Shown here: positions 25,351 to 33,220 of the stretch, piece after piece
Numbering within the stretch: position 1 is the first letter of the stretch
Layout: each line of letters opens with the position of its first letter
From: Bacteroidota bacterium
GTDB lineage: Bacteria; Bacteroidota; Bacteroidia; Chitinophagales; Chitinophagaceae
Assembly (NCBI GenBank): GCA_028876495.1
Contig: JAGWRO010000015.1
Span: forward strand, 1-39,255
Reading direction: 5' to 3'
DNA: 39,255 nt
Made by a program: the position numbers and the translations under genes
Notes under the pieces: generated by a model
The model's input: only the letters and a program-made list of their open reading frames with translations
What the model was told of the DNA's origin: nothing
Databases searched by the model: none

Positions 25351-26625
25351 TTATGGATTAAAAACAATTTTACCGATTGAATAATTAAGCTGTTCTAATG
25401 CGCTCATTTTATTAAACCGGAGTTGATTGAGTTGTAGAATATTTTCTTTATAAGAATCATAAAAATCCAGGAACTCAAGCATCGTAATATTCTTCTTTTG
25501 ATAATTTGTTGTAACCTCCTGAATTAAATTTTTATTTTCTTCATCAAATTTTGGATCAAAGCTTAGTAATAATTTTTCCGAACGCAAAGCCGTAATATAA
25601 TTGGTCGTAACTTCACTTTTCACCTGGTCAAGCCCGTTTTCCAATTGCAGTTTACTTTGTTCCACCTGTATCCTGGCGTTACTTATATTTCCCTGGTTGC
25701 GATTGAAAAATGGAAGGGGGATACCTATTCCGATACCATTATAATCATTTACATAACTGCCCATCCGATCGTAATTAGCAGTTACAGTTATGTCTGGTTT
25801 GGCAAATGCTTTTTGGAGCGTAAGATTATTATTACTGTAAATAATACTTGCATTCAATACTTTCAAATCCGGCCGGTTGCTAAGAGCTGAATCAATTAAT
25901 TGCTGGTAATTCATACGGGCAACTACATTTTCATTCAACATCTTAATATCCGGATTTGGAATAATATACGTTTCAGGTGAAATTCTTAAAATTAGTTTCA
26001 ACTCTGCCTGTACATTATTTATATTAGTTTGTAATTCATCATATTCTGCCTGTAATGAATATAGTTGCGATTTAAGCCGAATTACTTCCATCGGCGCCAT
26101 GTAACCTTTGTTTACCTGTTCTTCGAATGCATGAACTAATTTTTGTAAAGAAGAAATTTCCAAATCATATAATTTAGAAGATTGTTCAAGGAAATAAATA
26201 TTATAAAAATCATTCCTTAAAATGTACCGAAGCGTTCGAAGCAGGTCATAAAACTGGAACTGAGCAATATCAACGCCTGACCTGGCAAGGTTTATCGCTT
26301 TATTTCTTTTCCCTGCAAGTAAGATTAATTGAGAAACCTGTATTTGGATTTCCGGTTCAAAAAACCGGTGTGTAATTGTATTATAAAATGCATTTGAATA
26401 ATCAAATTCCGGATTATTGTACAAACCGGCGCTAATTACTGTGGCTTTGGCAGAATCAATGCTGTATTTTTGGGCCAGCAGAGAAAGATTTTTTGAAAGA
26501 AATGAATCTTCAGCCTGCTTCATCGTAATTACAAGGGAATCCTGGGCTCTATCCACAGCAAGGTGCTGGCTTTTGGAATCTGCCAAGCATAAAACGAATA
26601 AAATGGTTAAATAAATCTTTGTCAT
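25351..26625 (-). CDS. TolC-family outer-membrane efflux protein (CzcC-like)
   Basis: 424 aa. Residues 1-19 are a signal peptide (ADSKSQ). Two OEP repeats are visible, each with long amphipathic helices and a pair of barrel strands. Typical features are the N-terminal EDSFLSKNLSLLAQKYSIDSAKA block, NPEFDYSNAFYN, RPDLKVLNASI in repeat 2, and a final helical run ending in LNYSIGK. It would trimerise to form the outer-membrane duct of the metal pump encoded just downstream. The next gene begins 43 bp after the stop. The start is an ATG with no obvious Shine-Dalgarno. Confidence 0.88.
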   Translation of the reverse strand: MTKIYLTILFVLCLADSKSQHLAVDRAQDSLVITMKQAEDSFLSKNLSLLAQKYSIDSAKATVISAGLYNNPEFDYSNAFYNTITHRFFEPEIQIQVSQLILLAGKRNKAINLARSGVDIAQFQFYDLLRTLRYILRNDFYNIYFLEQSSKLYDLEISSLQKLVHAFEEQVNKGYMAPMEVIRLKSQLYSLQAEYDELQTNINNVQAELKLILRISPETYIIPNPDIKMLNENVVARMNYQQLIDSALSNRPDLKVLNASIIYSNNNLTLQKAFAKPDITVTANYDRMGSYVNDYNGIGIGIPLPFFNRNQGNISNARIQVEQSKLQLENGLDQVKSEVTTNYITALRSEKLLLSFDPKFDEENKNLIQEVTTNYQKKNITMLEFLDFYDSYKENILQLNQLRFNKMSALEQLNYSIGKIVFNP

Positions 26626-26758
26626 TTAACTGATTTTGCTAAAAAATTATAGAAATACCAATGAAACATTTCTATTTCGGTGAGTAATCAGCACCAATCA
26701 ATAATGTCTTGATGAATAAGTAAAGCGCTTAATAAAAGCAACGCAAAAGAGTGCTAAA

Positions 26759-27145
26759 TCAAACAAAGGATTTAGGGGGAGGAGGATTGATTTCCTTTAT
26801 ATAACGGAAGGCATATTTATTACTAAATGTGATATAATTTTTCTTGTATTTTTGAAAAAACGTTGAGAAAACTATTGGCTCAATTTGCTGACAAACCAGC
26901 TCAAATTGTTTCTGCATCTGCCATTCCCTGTTTTGCCGGTTTTTTGTCTCGGGAATAGCATTATCATATTTCAGAATGTCTTCAACAATAAATTCAACAT
27001 ACGTATCTATGTAATTGAAATTAGCAGCATCAGGTACATAAGAAGGCATTCGGGCAGTTGGAGAATCAATGCTCATATTCAAAATTTGAACTGCAACGAT
27101 GAATGCAAGAAACCTATATGCTTTATTTTGAAAGTGGGTTATCAC
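26759..27145 (-). CDS. small protein of unknown function leading the efflux operon
   Basis: 128 aa. A weak hydrophobic stretch at residues 11-25 (RFLAFIVAVQILNMS) may be an export signal or anchor. The rest is polar with a run of mixed charge and aromatic residues, and ends in NPPPPKSFV. No family motif is recognised. It sits 133 bp upstream of the TolC-like gene on the same strand; small unknown proteins are often found beside CzcC genes in this phylum, which is memory rather than something checked here. It could be a metal-responsive accessory, but no Cys or His clusters are present. Its promoter is not evident. Confidence 0.6.
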   Translation of the reverse strand: MITHFQNKAYRFLAFIVAVQILNMSIDSPTARMPSYVPDAANFNYIDTYVEFIVEDILKYDNAIPETKNRQNREWQMQKQFELVCQQIEPIVFSTFFQKYKKNYITFSNKYAFRYIKEINPPPPKSFV

Positions 27146-27317
27146 GAGAATTAAATCACAATATTACTAGAGTTGTTGTTAAGAAGGATATAATTAATCA
27201 CTGTATATAAAAATAAAATTCTGCAAAAAAATTAATATTTCAAGATCCAGATGGAAGGATAGTATTATTTACCAGTAAGCAAATAAAAAATGCTTTTTTC
27301 TCTTTTCAAAAAGATAT

Positions 27318-28469
27318 TTAAGGTAGTTCTTTGCTTTCAATCAAAGTCTCTTTTCGCGAATGAATAACGTCTTTTTTATTTCTTAATGATCCACCTTCTT
27401 TTTTTGAAAAAACGGATTTGATTTCGGCAATGATACTCAATGCAATTTCTTCGGGAGTTTCTGAACCGATTTCCAACCCGGCAGGCCCATAGATTTTTTT
27501 TAAATGATTATCCGGCAATTCAACTCCTTCATCTTTCAATTCATCCAACATTTTTTTCAATTTCTTTTTAGGCCCGAGAACGCCGATATATTCAACTTGC
27601 TTTTGCAACAAAGCCTTCAACATCGCCTTATCATAATTGTAATTGTGCGTCATTAATACAAAGGCTGTATTTGAATCAACAGGAATTTCTTCCAAAACGT
27701 TTTCAGGATTACATACCAAGACCTGGCAGGCACTTACAAACCGCTCCGGTTTTGCATGCGTTGTTCTTCCGTCAACCACGCGAACTTCCCAGCCAAGCAA
27801 ATCCGCGATTTGCGTTACCGGTAGCGCGTCGTTTCCCGCACCAATAATAATTAATGAAACCGGTGGTTTTAAAAATTCAATGAAAGCTGTTACAGAATTA
27901 TTTTCTGTAGTATAAGTTTTGAAGACTGATTTTTTTTGCTGGAGTGCACTTTTCGCATCTTTTACAATTTCATTTTTTAATTCCGCAACATCAATTTTGC
28001 CTGATACATTGCCATTCTCCTCTAAAAGAAGTGATGTTCCAACTTGCTTATTTCTTTTATCTTCTAAAGAAAATAAAGTAATCAGCACCGCATGTTGCCG
28101 TACTGAAACAGCTTTCTTAAGTAATTCCACTGGCTTCTTTTGATCATTTATTGGTTCAAACAAAACCTGGATAATTCCTTCGCAACCTAACTGCAGTCCG
28201 ATCGCTGCATCTTCTTCATCGCTTGTGTCATAAGTTACCAATTTCGTTTGCTGTTGAGACAGCACCAGCATTGCTTTTCGCAACGCATCACCTTCAAGGC
28301 ACCCACCACTTATTGCACCGAAAATCTGGCCATCTTCTCTTACCAGCATACGTGCACCCGCTCTTCTGTAGGATGAACCTTCCACATGAACTACTGTAAC
28401 AAGTGCAGTTTGCATTCGCATTTGTTTAGCTTCTTCAAATGCATTTATAAGATGATTGATTTCTTTCAT
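27318..28469 (-). CDS. XdhC/CoxI family molybdenum hydroxylase maturation protein
   Basis: 383 aa. The N-terminal XdhC_CoxI domain shows VEGSSYRRAGARMLVREDG and GAISGGCLEGDALRKA, followed by GLQLGCEGIIQVLFEP, all hallmark motifs. The C-terminal XdhC Rossmann domain begins around SLIIIGAGNDALPVTQIADLLGWEVRVVDGR and continues with LMTHNYNYDKAML and YIGVLGPKKK. XdhC binds the molybdenum cofactor and sulfurates or inserts it into xanthine dehydrogenase-type enzymes. It is the last gene of a four-gene minus-strand cluster with the 2Fe-2S, Mo and cytochrome c genes, 12 bp after the cytochrome, so it most likely serves that enzyme. Confidence 0.9.
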   Translation of the reverse strand: MKEINHLINAFEEAKQMRMQTALVTVVHVEGSSYRRAGARMLVREDGQIFGAISGGCLEGDALRKAMLVLSQQQTKLVTYDTSDEEDAAIGLQLGCEGIIQVLFEPINDQKKPVELLKKAVSVRQHAVLITLFSLEDKRNKQVGTSLLLEENGNVSGKIDVAELKNEIVKDAKSALQQKKSVFKTYTTENNSVTAFIEFLKPPVSLIIIGAGNDALPVTQIADLLGWEVRVVDGRTTHAKPERFVSACQVLVCNPENVLEEIPVDSNTAFVLMTHNYNYDKAMLKALLQKQVEYIGVLGPKKKLKKMLDELKDEGVELPDNHLKKIYGPAGLEIGSETPEEIALSIIAEIKSVFSKKEGGSLRNKKDVIHSRKETLIESKELP

Positions 28470-28481
28470 TACATGGAAAAC

Positions 28482-28892
28482 TTATTTCCGGAGCACTTTC
28501 ACCTTTTCCGGCAAAACAGGATCTTTCATTTTATTGCCAAATGAATTGCGGGTATAATTTAACACATCTGCCACCTGTTCATCGGTTAAATAATTAAGAG
28601 GAAGCATCTGGCCGTTGTAGGTCGTGTCATTCACAACAACCTCGCCTGTTTGGCCGTTAAGCACTATATCAATCAAAGTGTCAATGGGTTTTTTTAAATA
28701 ATCAGATTTTGCCAAAGGCGGATAAACACCCGGTGTTGAATTCCCTGCTTCCATGTGGCAAGTGATGCAATAGGTGGTGTACACTTCTTTTCCACGCTCA
28801 ATACTTTTGGCAAGATCATACTTTTGATAAAACGCCGAACTGATAAAAAATATAGTTATGCATGCAACAGATGCAACCAAAACCTTCTTCAT
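28482..28892 (-). CDS. periplasmic c-type cytochrome, single heme
   Basis: 136 aa. An N-terminal signal or anchor (residues 1-21) is followed by a class I cytochrome c fold. The heme site is C42-I-T-C45-H46 and the likely axial Met is M96 in NGQMLPL. The C-terminal helix YLTDEQVADVLNYTRNSFG is a family hallmark. Being placed between the Mo-subunit gene and XdhC, it is a good candidate electron acceptor for the hydroxylase instead of NAD. Many two-subunit isoquinoline oxidoreductase-like enzymes have such a cytochrome domain or gene. The start ATG lies about 43 bp after the Mo-subunit stop. Confidence 0.88.
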   Translation of the reverse strand: MKKVLVASVACITIFFISSAFYQKYDLAKSIERGKEVYTTYCITCHMEAGNSTPGVYPPLAKSDYLKKPIDTLIDIVLNGQTGEVVVNDTTYNGQMLPLNYLTDEQVADVLNYTRNSFGNKMKDPVLPEKVKVLRK

Positions 28893-28934
28893 ATTTTCAA
28901 TAATTTAGGATACAAATTTATGTATGATTTACCA

Positions 28935-31097
28935 TCATACGTTGTGAATATCAAAAGGCAGTTTCCTGATGCGTTTACCGGTAGCCGCATAAATTGCATT
29001 ACACAAAGCAGGTGCGAAGGGTGGTAAACCCGGCTCTCCAACTCCTTTGATTTTAGGACCGCCATTGGCAAGGATATGTACTTCAACCGGCGGCATTTCA
29101 TTGATGCGAACCAATTGGTTGGTATTATAATTCTTTTGAACAGTTTGCCCGTTTTCAAAGGTGATTCCGCTTTTTATAGCGGCGGTTAAGGCCATAACTG
29201 CAGCACCTTCTACCTGCGCTTTTACCATGTCGGGATTTACAACGGTTCCCAGGTCGATGACAGCATAAGCTTTTTCAATATTAACTCCGTTTCCTTTTTT
29301 AGAAACTTCAATAACATAGCCTGCAAGGCCTGCAAAAAATTCATATTGCGCTACACCACGTCCCCAACCGGCAGGTAATGGTTTATCCCAATTGGAAACT
29401 TCTTTCAACTTTTGCAGAACTGTTTTTGTATCTGAATCTTTAGTCAATAAACCAAGACGAAATTCCATTGGATCTTTATTGGCTTTTACTGCCATTTCAT
29501 CAATAAAAGATTCATGGGCAAATGCAAGAGTAGTACTTGTAACAGCACGCCACGCTGCTACAGGAATATGAAAGTCCGCATTAACATACAAATTTTTCAT
29601 GTTCGGGAATTCATATTTTTGATCACTGATTCCCTCGGTCATTGTGCCGTCGGTTTTAGTTTTATCATAATTTTTGCTGTACCTGATCGTAGGAGAGATC
29701 ACTTTATGTTGAAAAGCCAATGCTTTTCCATCTGCTGATAAGCCAGCCTTAAGTGCAGAAAAAGTCATAGGGCGGAAAGGGCCTTGTTCCGTATCATCTT
29801 CTCTTGTCCATAATACTTTTACAGGTTTTCCAATGGCTTTTGAAAGTTGAACGGCCTCGTCAACAAAATCCGTGTACAAACGCCTTCCAAATGCACCGCC
29901 ACTAAACATAGTATGTATGGTCAAATTTTCCTCAGGGATATTGTACTTTTTGGTGAATTCACCCATAATTCCACCTGGCACTTGTGTAGAAGCCCAAATC
30001 TCCAGTTTATTACCATCAGTCCAACTTGCCACACAATTCATTGGTTCAATTGGTGAATGAGAAACCACCGGTGTTTCATAAAATGAATCCAATTTCACCG
30101 GCGCTTCAGAATAGGCTTTATCAAAATTTCCTTCCTCTTTATCAATGGCGCCATCTTGCTTTGATAAATCATGCAGGTACTGCGTATAATCTTTTGAATT
30201 GAATTTGTCATTTCCCTGGTCGTCCCATTTTATAGAAAGAGCCTTACGACCTTGTAAAGCTGCCCAATAATTTTCACCAATCACAGCAATACAATCGTAG
30301 GTATAAGGGCCGAATATGCGCTGGCATTTTTCAACACCAATTACTCCTTTTACTTTTTTTGCTACTGAATCATCATAACTCACCAATTTTGCTCCAAATA
30401 CAGGAGAATGGGCAATTGAAGCATACACCATTCCCGGAACTTCCACATCAATGCCAAATACGGCTCTGCCTGAAGATTTTAGAGGAATATCAGGGCGTTG
30501 TATGTCTTTGCCTAATAACTTAAAATCCTTGGGGTCTTTTAGTTTCGGATCTTTTGGAACCTCCAGTTTTGCTGCAGCTTCTGCCAAATCTCCATAACCT
30601 ATACTTTTGCCGGAAGGTTTATGAAACACTTTTGCATCTTCTGCATAACATTCTCCAACCGGAACTTTCCATTGGTTTGCTGCAGCCATAACAAGCATTT
30701 CTTTTGCAGAAGCGCCTACTTTCCTTAATTGGAAATAACTGCCGCGAACGGAACTGCTTCCTCCCGCAGATTGGCCGGGGCCGAACCTTTTTTCGCCACC
30801 GGTTTGTTGAATGGTAACTCCTGTAAGAGGCACTTCCAGTTCTTCCGCAATTAAAGAAGGAATCGATTGAAAAGTTCCCTGGCCCATTTCAGGCTTGGGA
30901 TTGAAGATGGTAATGGTTCCATTTTTTTCAATCATAACAAAAGGAGTCAATCCATAAGGGGCAACGTCGCCTGCTTTGGCAACAGAAGCTGTTCCTGCCT
31001 TACTTTTTAGTGAAAGGCCAATGATAAAGCCGGCGCCCGTAATGCCGCTAAATTTTAAAAATTTTCGGCGATCTATTTTTGAAAGTACTTGTTCCAT
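28935..31097 (-). CDS. molybdopterin-binding subunit of a xanthine dehydrogenase-family oxidoreductase (IorB-like)
   Basis: 720 aa. Residues 1-43 carry a Tat signal with DRRKFLKFSG, so the folded enzyme is exported to the periplasm. The large Mo domain has PEMGQGTFQSIPSLIAEELE, a Q-S-A-G-G-S-S-S-V-R-G loop, SGGAFGRRL and the C-terminal GVGEPG motif, where E688 would be the catalytic base Glu. The length and AFGRR variant match IorB/aldehyde dehydrogenase-like two-subunit enzymes rather than classic XDH. Substrate (an N-heterocycle or aldehyde) is unknown. It needs the 2Fe-2S partner encoded just upstream (41 bp gap) and the XdhC maturation factor downstream. Confidence 0.92.
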   Translation of the reverse strand: MEQVLSKIDRRKFLKFSGITGAGFIIGLSLKSKAGTASVAKAGDVAPYGLTPFVMIEKNGTITIFNPKPEMGQGTFQSIPSLIAEELEVPLTGVTIQQTGGEKRFGPGQSAGGSSSVRGSYFQLRKVGASAKEMLVMAAANQWKVPVGECYAEDAKVFHKPSGKSIGYGDLAEAAAKLEVPKDPKLKDPKDFKLLGKDIQRPDIPLKSSGRAVFGIDVEVPGMVYASIAHSPVFGAKLVSYDDSVAKKVKGVIGVEKCQRIFGPYTYDCIAVIGENYWAALQGRKALSIKWDDQGNDKFNSKDYTQYLHDLSKQDGAIDKEEGNFDKAYSEAPVKLDSFYETPVVSHSPIEPMNCVASWTDGNKLEIWASTQVPGGIMGEFTKKYNIPEENLTIHTMFSGGAFGRRLYTDFVDEAVQLSKAIGKPVKVLWTREDDTEQGPFRPMTFSALKAGLSADGKALAFQHKVISPTIRYSKNYDKTKTDGTMTEGISDQKYEFPNMKNLYVNADFHIPVAAWRAVTSTTLAFAHESFIDEMAVKANKDPMEFRLGLLTKDSDTKTVLQKLKEVSNWDKPLPAGWGRGVAQYEFFAGLAGYVIEVSKKGNGVNIEKAYAVIDLGTVVNPDMVKAQVEGAAVMALTAAIKSGITFENGQTVQKNYNTNQLVRINEMPPVEVHILANGGPKIKGVGEPGLPPFAPALCNAIYAATGKRIRKLPFDIHNV

Positions 31098-31138
31098 GAT
31101 GAGAATTGAAAAGTTTAAAAATTATAAGTCTACCTTTT

Positions 31139-31597
31139 TTATACCAATTCGGCGGCGCGATGAATAGCACTACGAATGCGTTGATAAGTTCCGCAGCGGC
31201 AAAGGTTTCCCTGCATTGCCGCATCAATATCCGCATCTGTAGGATGAGGTTTATTTTTAAGCAAGGCAACCGCGCTCATTATTTGCCCGGATTGGCAATA
31301 GCCGCATTGAGGTACCTGCATTTCAATCCATGCTTTTTGTACGGCATGATCAATATTTTCTGAAATGCCTTCGATAGTAGTAATTTTTTTACCAGCGGCG
31401 GCAGCTACCGGAAAACTACACGAGCGAATAGGAGTACCTTCAAGATGAACAGTACACGCGCCGCATTGTGCAATTCCGCAACCAAATTTGGTTCCTTTTA
31501 ATCCTACAAAATCACGAATTGCCCAAAGTAAAGGCATTTGCGGATCTACATCGATCTTGTAATCTTTGTTGTTAACGTTTAAAGTGTATTCTGGCAT
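31139..31597 (-). CDS. (2Fe-2S)-binding subunit of the molybdenum hydroxylase (IorA-like)
   Basis: 152 aa, the standard small-subunit length. The plant-ferredoxin-type cluster uses C40, C45, C48 and C60, and the second helical domain uses C98, C101, C133 and C135 (CGYCQSGQ and CRCGTYQ). All eight ligands are present, so it should hold two 2Fe-2S clusters that carry electrons from the Mo centre. It has no export signal of its own and is probably co-exported by Tat with the Mo subunit, as in related enzymes. First gene of the minus-strand operon. The 280-bp gap upstream holds a plus-strand promoter candidate for the next gene but no clear minus-strand one. Confidence 0.93.
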   Translation of the reverse strand: MPEYTLNVNNKDYKIDVDPQMPLLWAIRDFVGLKGTKFGCGIAQCGACTVHLEGTPIRSCSFPVAAAAGKKITTIEGISENIDHAVQKAWIEMQVPQCGYCQSGQIMSAVALLKNKPHPTDADIDAAMQGNLCRCGTYQRIRSAIHRAAELV

Positions 31598-31822
31598 AAT
31601 TTGTATTTTAAAAAGGTGAAGAGCTGACTTTTATAATGCCTGGTTTTAGGAACCATAAATTTACGTAGTTTCTTACAAACAAGCTCTCTCTTTTTATACG
31701 AATGGTCTTTTTATGTCAAAATAAAAATTCTTACTTTTTGTTGGTTTACTATTTTCTATCCTTCTACAAATACAATTGCTTTTAAAATCAACGCATTAAT
31801 AAATTGTGAAAACAAAATAAAA

Positions 31823-31853
31823 TTGCAGATCGCCTGTTTCTGGAATAAATTTG
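31823..31853 (+). promoter_or_regulatory. candidate Bacteroidota promoter (-33 TTG, -7 TAAATTTG)
   Basis: TTG at 31823-31825 and TAAATTTG at 31846-31853 are separated by 20 bp, matching the Bacteroidota -33/-7 spacing. The ATG of the STAS-like gene follows 24 bp after the -7 element. It is the best-formed promoter in this window. Confidence 0.55.
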
Positions 31854-31877
31854 ACCGAACAGTAATATTTTTTAGCA

Positions 31878-32297
31878 ATGACAATACCAACTGATAGAAA
31901 AATTTACGAAGGCGAAATAGCTACTTACTGGTTTGATGATGGAATGCTCGTGTCACTTTCAAAAAGCCCGAAACGAACGGTCGAAAACATCACAGCAAAT
32001 GTAGCCCTCGTAAAAAAGATTACCGGAAACCAAAGAGTACCGTTATTGATTTACCTTTCCGACTCGCCGGTGCCTGACAAAAAAACCCGTGTGTTTTCGA
32101 CTGAACAATTGCCGATAATTTATTCTGCAATGGCGATGATTTCAAAACCCGGACTTTCAAAATTTATTATGAACATTCTTTTTGCATTAAAACCTCCGCC
32201 CATCCCGATTAAAAGTTTTACCAACGACGTTGAAGCCAAAGAATGGCTGAAACAATATGTTAAAGAGAAATTTCAGTCAGATAAAAAAGATGTTTGA
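31878..32297 (+). CDS. STAS/SpoIIAA-like (DUF7793-type) protein
   Basis: 139 aa, soluble, no signal. The pattern of alternating strands and helices fits the STAS-like SpoIIAA family seen in Bacteroidota: an N-terminal strand pair around YEGEIATYWFDDGMLVSLSK, a helix from VENITANVALVKKI, a strand VPLLIYLSD and a C-terminal helix near DVEAKEWLKQYV. This assignment is by eye and moderate. A phosphorylatable Ser as in true SpoIIAA is not clear. Its 3' end overlaps the convergent MOSC gene by 25 bp. It has its own promoter candidate. Function unknown; a signalling or binding role is only suggested by the fold. Confidence 0.65.
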   Translation: MTIPTDRKIYEGEIATYWFDDGMLVSLSKSPKRTVENITANVALVKKITGNQRVPLLIYLSDSPVPDKKTRVFSTEQLPIIYSAMAMISKPGLSKFIMNILFALKPPPIPIKSFTNDVEAKEWLKQYVKEKFQSDKKDV

Positions 32298-33103
32298 TTC
32301 TGTCTTACAATTTCAATCGGGTCGCCCACATTTATTTTGCCTTTACCTTTCATCAATACATTTTGTCCGAAATACACTTTATTATTTTTTGACCGATAAG
32401 TAGCCAACGTTTTTAACGGTTCCTTTCCAGCAATTCCGGTTTCCTGGTTGGTGGTTGTTACCACGCATCTTGCAGAAGGTTTTACGCCATAAAAATCCAG
32501 ATCATTGATGCTAAAATGTTCCATTCCATCTTCTTCATAAGGTGTTCCGCCGGTAAAAACGATATTAGGCCGAAACCTGTTGACAGGAATCGGTTCGGCC
32601 AAACGGCTGTTAAGATCATCTAATGAGGCTTGCCCAATAATGAGTATAGGGTAAGCATCTGAAAAACTGGTGATGTCATTGTTGATTGCATATTTGGGGT
32701 CAACTCTTCTTTCGGTGCTATCCGGCATATAAACCAAACTGCATCTGATACCTAATTGTGAAGAAAACCATTCATTAACTTCCTTACTCATCAACAGCGC
32801 GTCGCAATCATCATCCCAGATTCTTACTGAAATTTTTTCGCCAACTTTACCGGGAACCAACGGCAATACAAGTTTGTTTTCAACTGAACCCTTCTGAAAA
32901 ACCATACAATGATCTTCTTCAATTGCGGTTTGCAGCAATGCCATTTTAGGAAATTCTCTTTGCGTGAGAAAGCGGTTGTTTTTATCGATCAACAAAAATC
33001 TTCTGTCGTGCTGCAATCCACGATCGGTTACGTTTGCGGATTGAATTGCAATTCCATGCAATGATTTGATCGGGTAAATAAATAATTGGCTTACTGAAAG
33101 CAA
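32273..33103 (-). CDS. mARC/YcbX-like MOSC domain molybdoenzyme
   Basis: 276 aa. An N-terminal beta-barrel domain (LFIYPIKSLHGIAI near residues 7-20, DRRFLLID) precedes a MOSC domain. RFRPNIVF (176-183) and SARCVVTTTNQETG, where C213 is the predicted molybdenum ligand, align with the mARC pattern SRCILTTVDPDTG. The C-terminal VGDPIEIV is also typical. mARC and YcbX reduce N-hydroxylated compounds, with YcbX having an extra ferredoxin domain; this protein lacks one and must use an external electron donor. No Moco synthesis genes are in the window. Neighbouring genes include a Mo hydroxylase operon, consistent with Moco use by this cell. Confidence 0.85.
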   Translation of the reverse strand: MLSVSQLFIYPIKSLHGIAIQSANVTDRGLQHDRRFLLIDKNNRFLTQREFPKMALLQTAIEEDHCMVFQKGSVENKLVLPLVPGKVGEKISVRIWDDDCDALLMSKEVNEWFSSQLGIRCSLVYMPDSTERRVDPKYAINNDITSFSDAYPILIIGQASLDDLNSRLAEPIPVNRFRPNIVFTGGTPYEEDGMEHFSINDLDFYGVKPSARCVVTTTNQETGIAGKEPLKTLATYRSKNNKVYFGQNVLMKGKGKINVGDPIEIVRQNQTSFLSD

Positions 33104-33220
33104 AGATTCAATTTTTGAAAGCTAATTTAGGATTTGTTACAGTAAAGCAACCAATTTTATTGATTTCTAATCTGTGTAGCATGTAACAGTAATGTATAAA
33201 CGCAATTTAGTTCGCCTGGT

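Noticed and set aside
21033-26625. Copper/silver-specific Cus system
   Set aside because: The pump lacks the Met-rich loop typical of CusA and the adaptor lacks a metal-binding N-terminus; no CusF-like gene. Kept as generic heavy-metal efflux.
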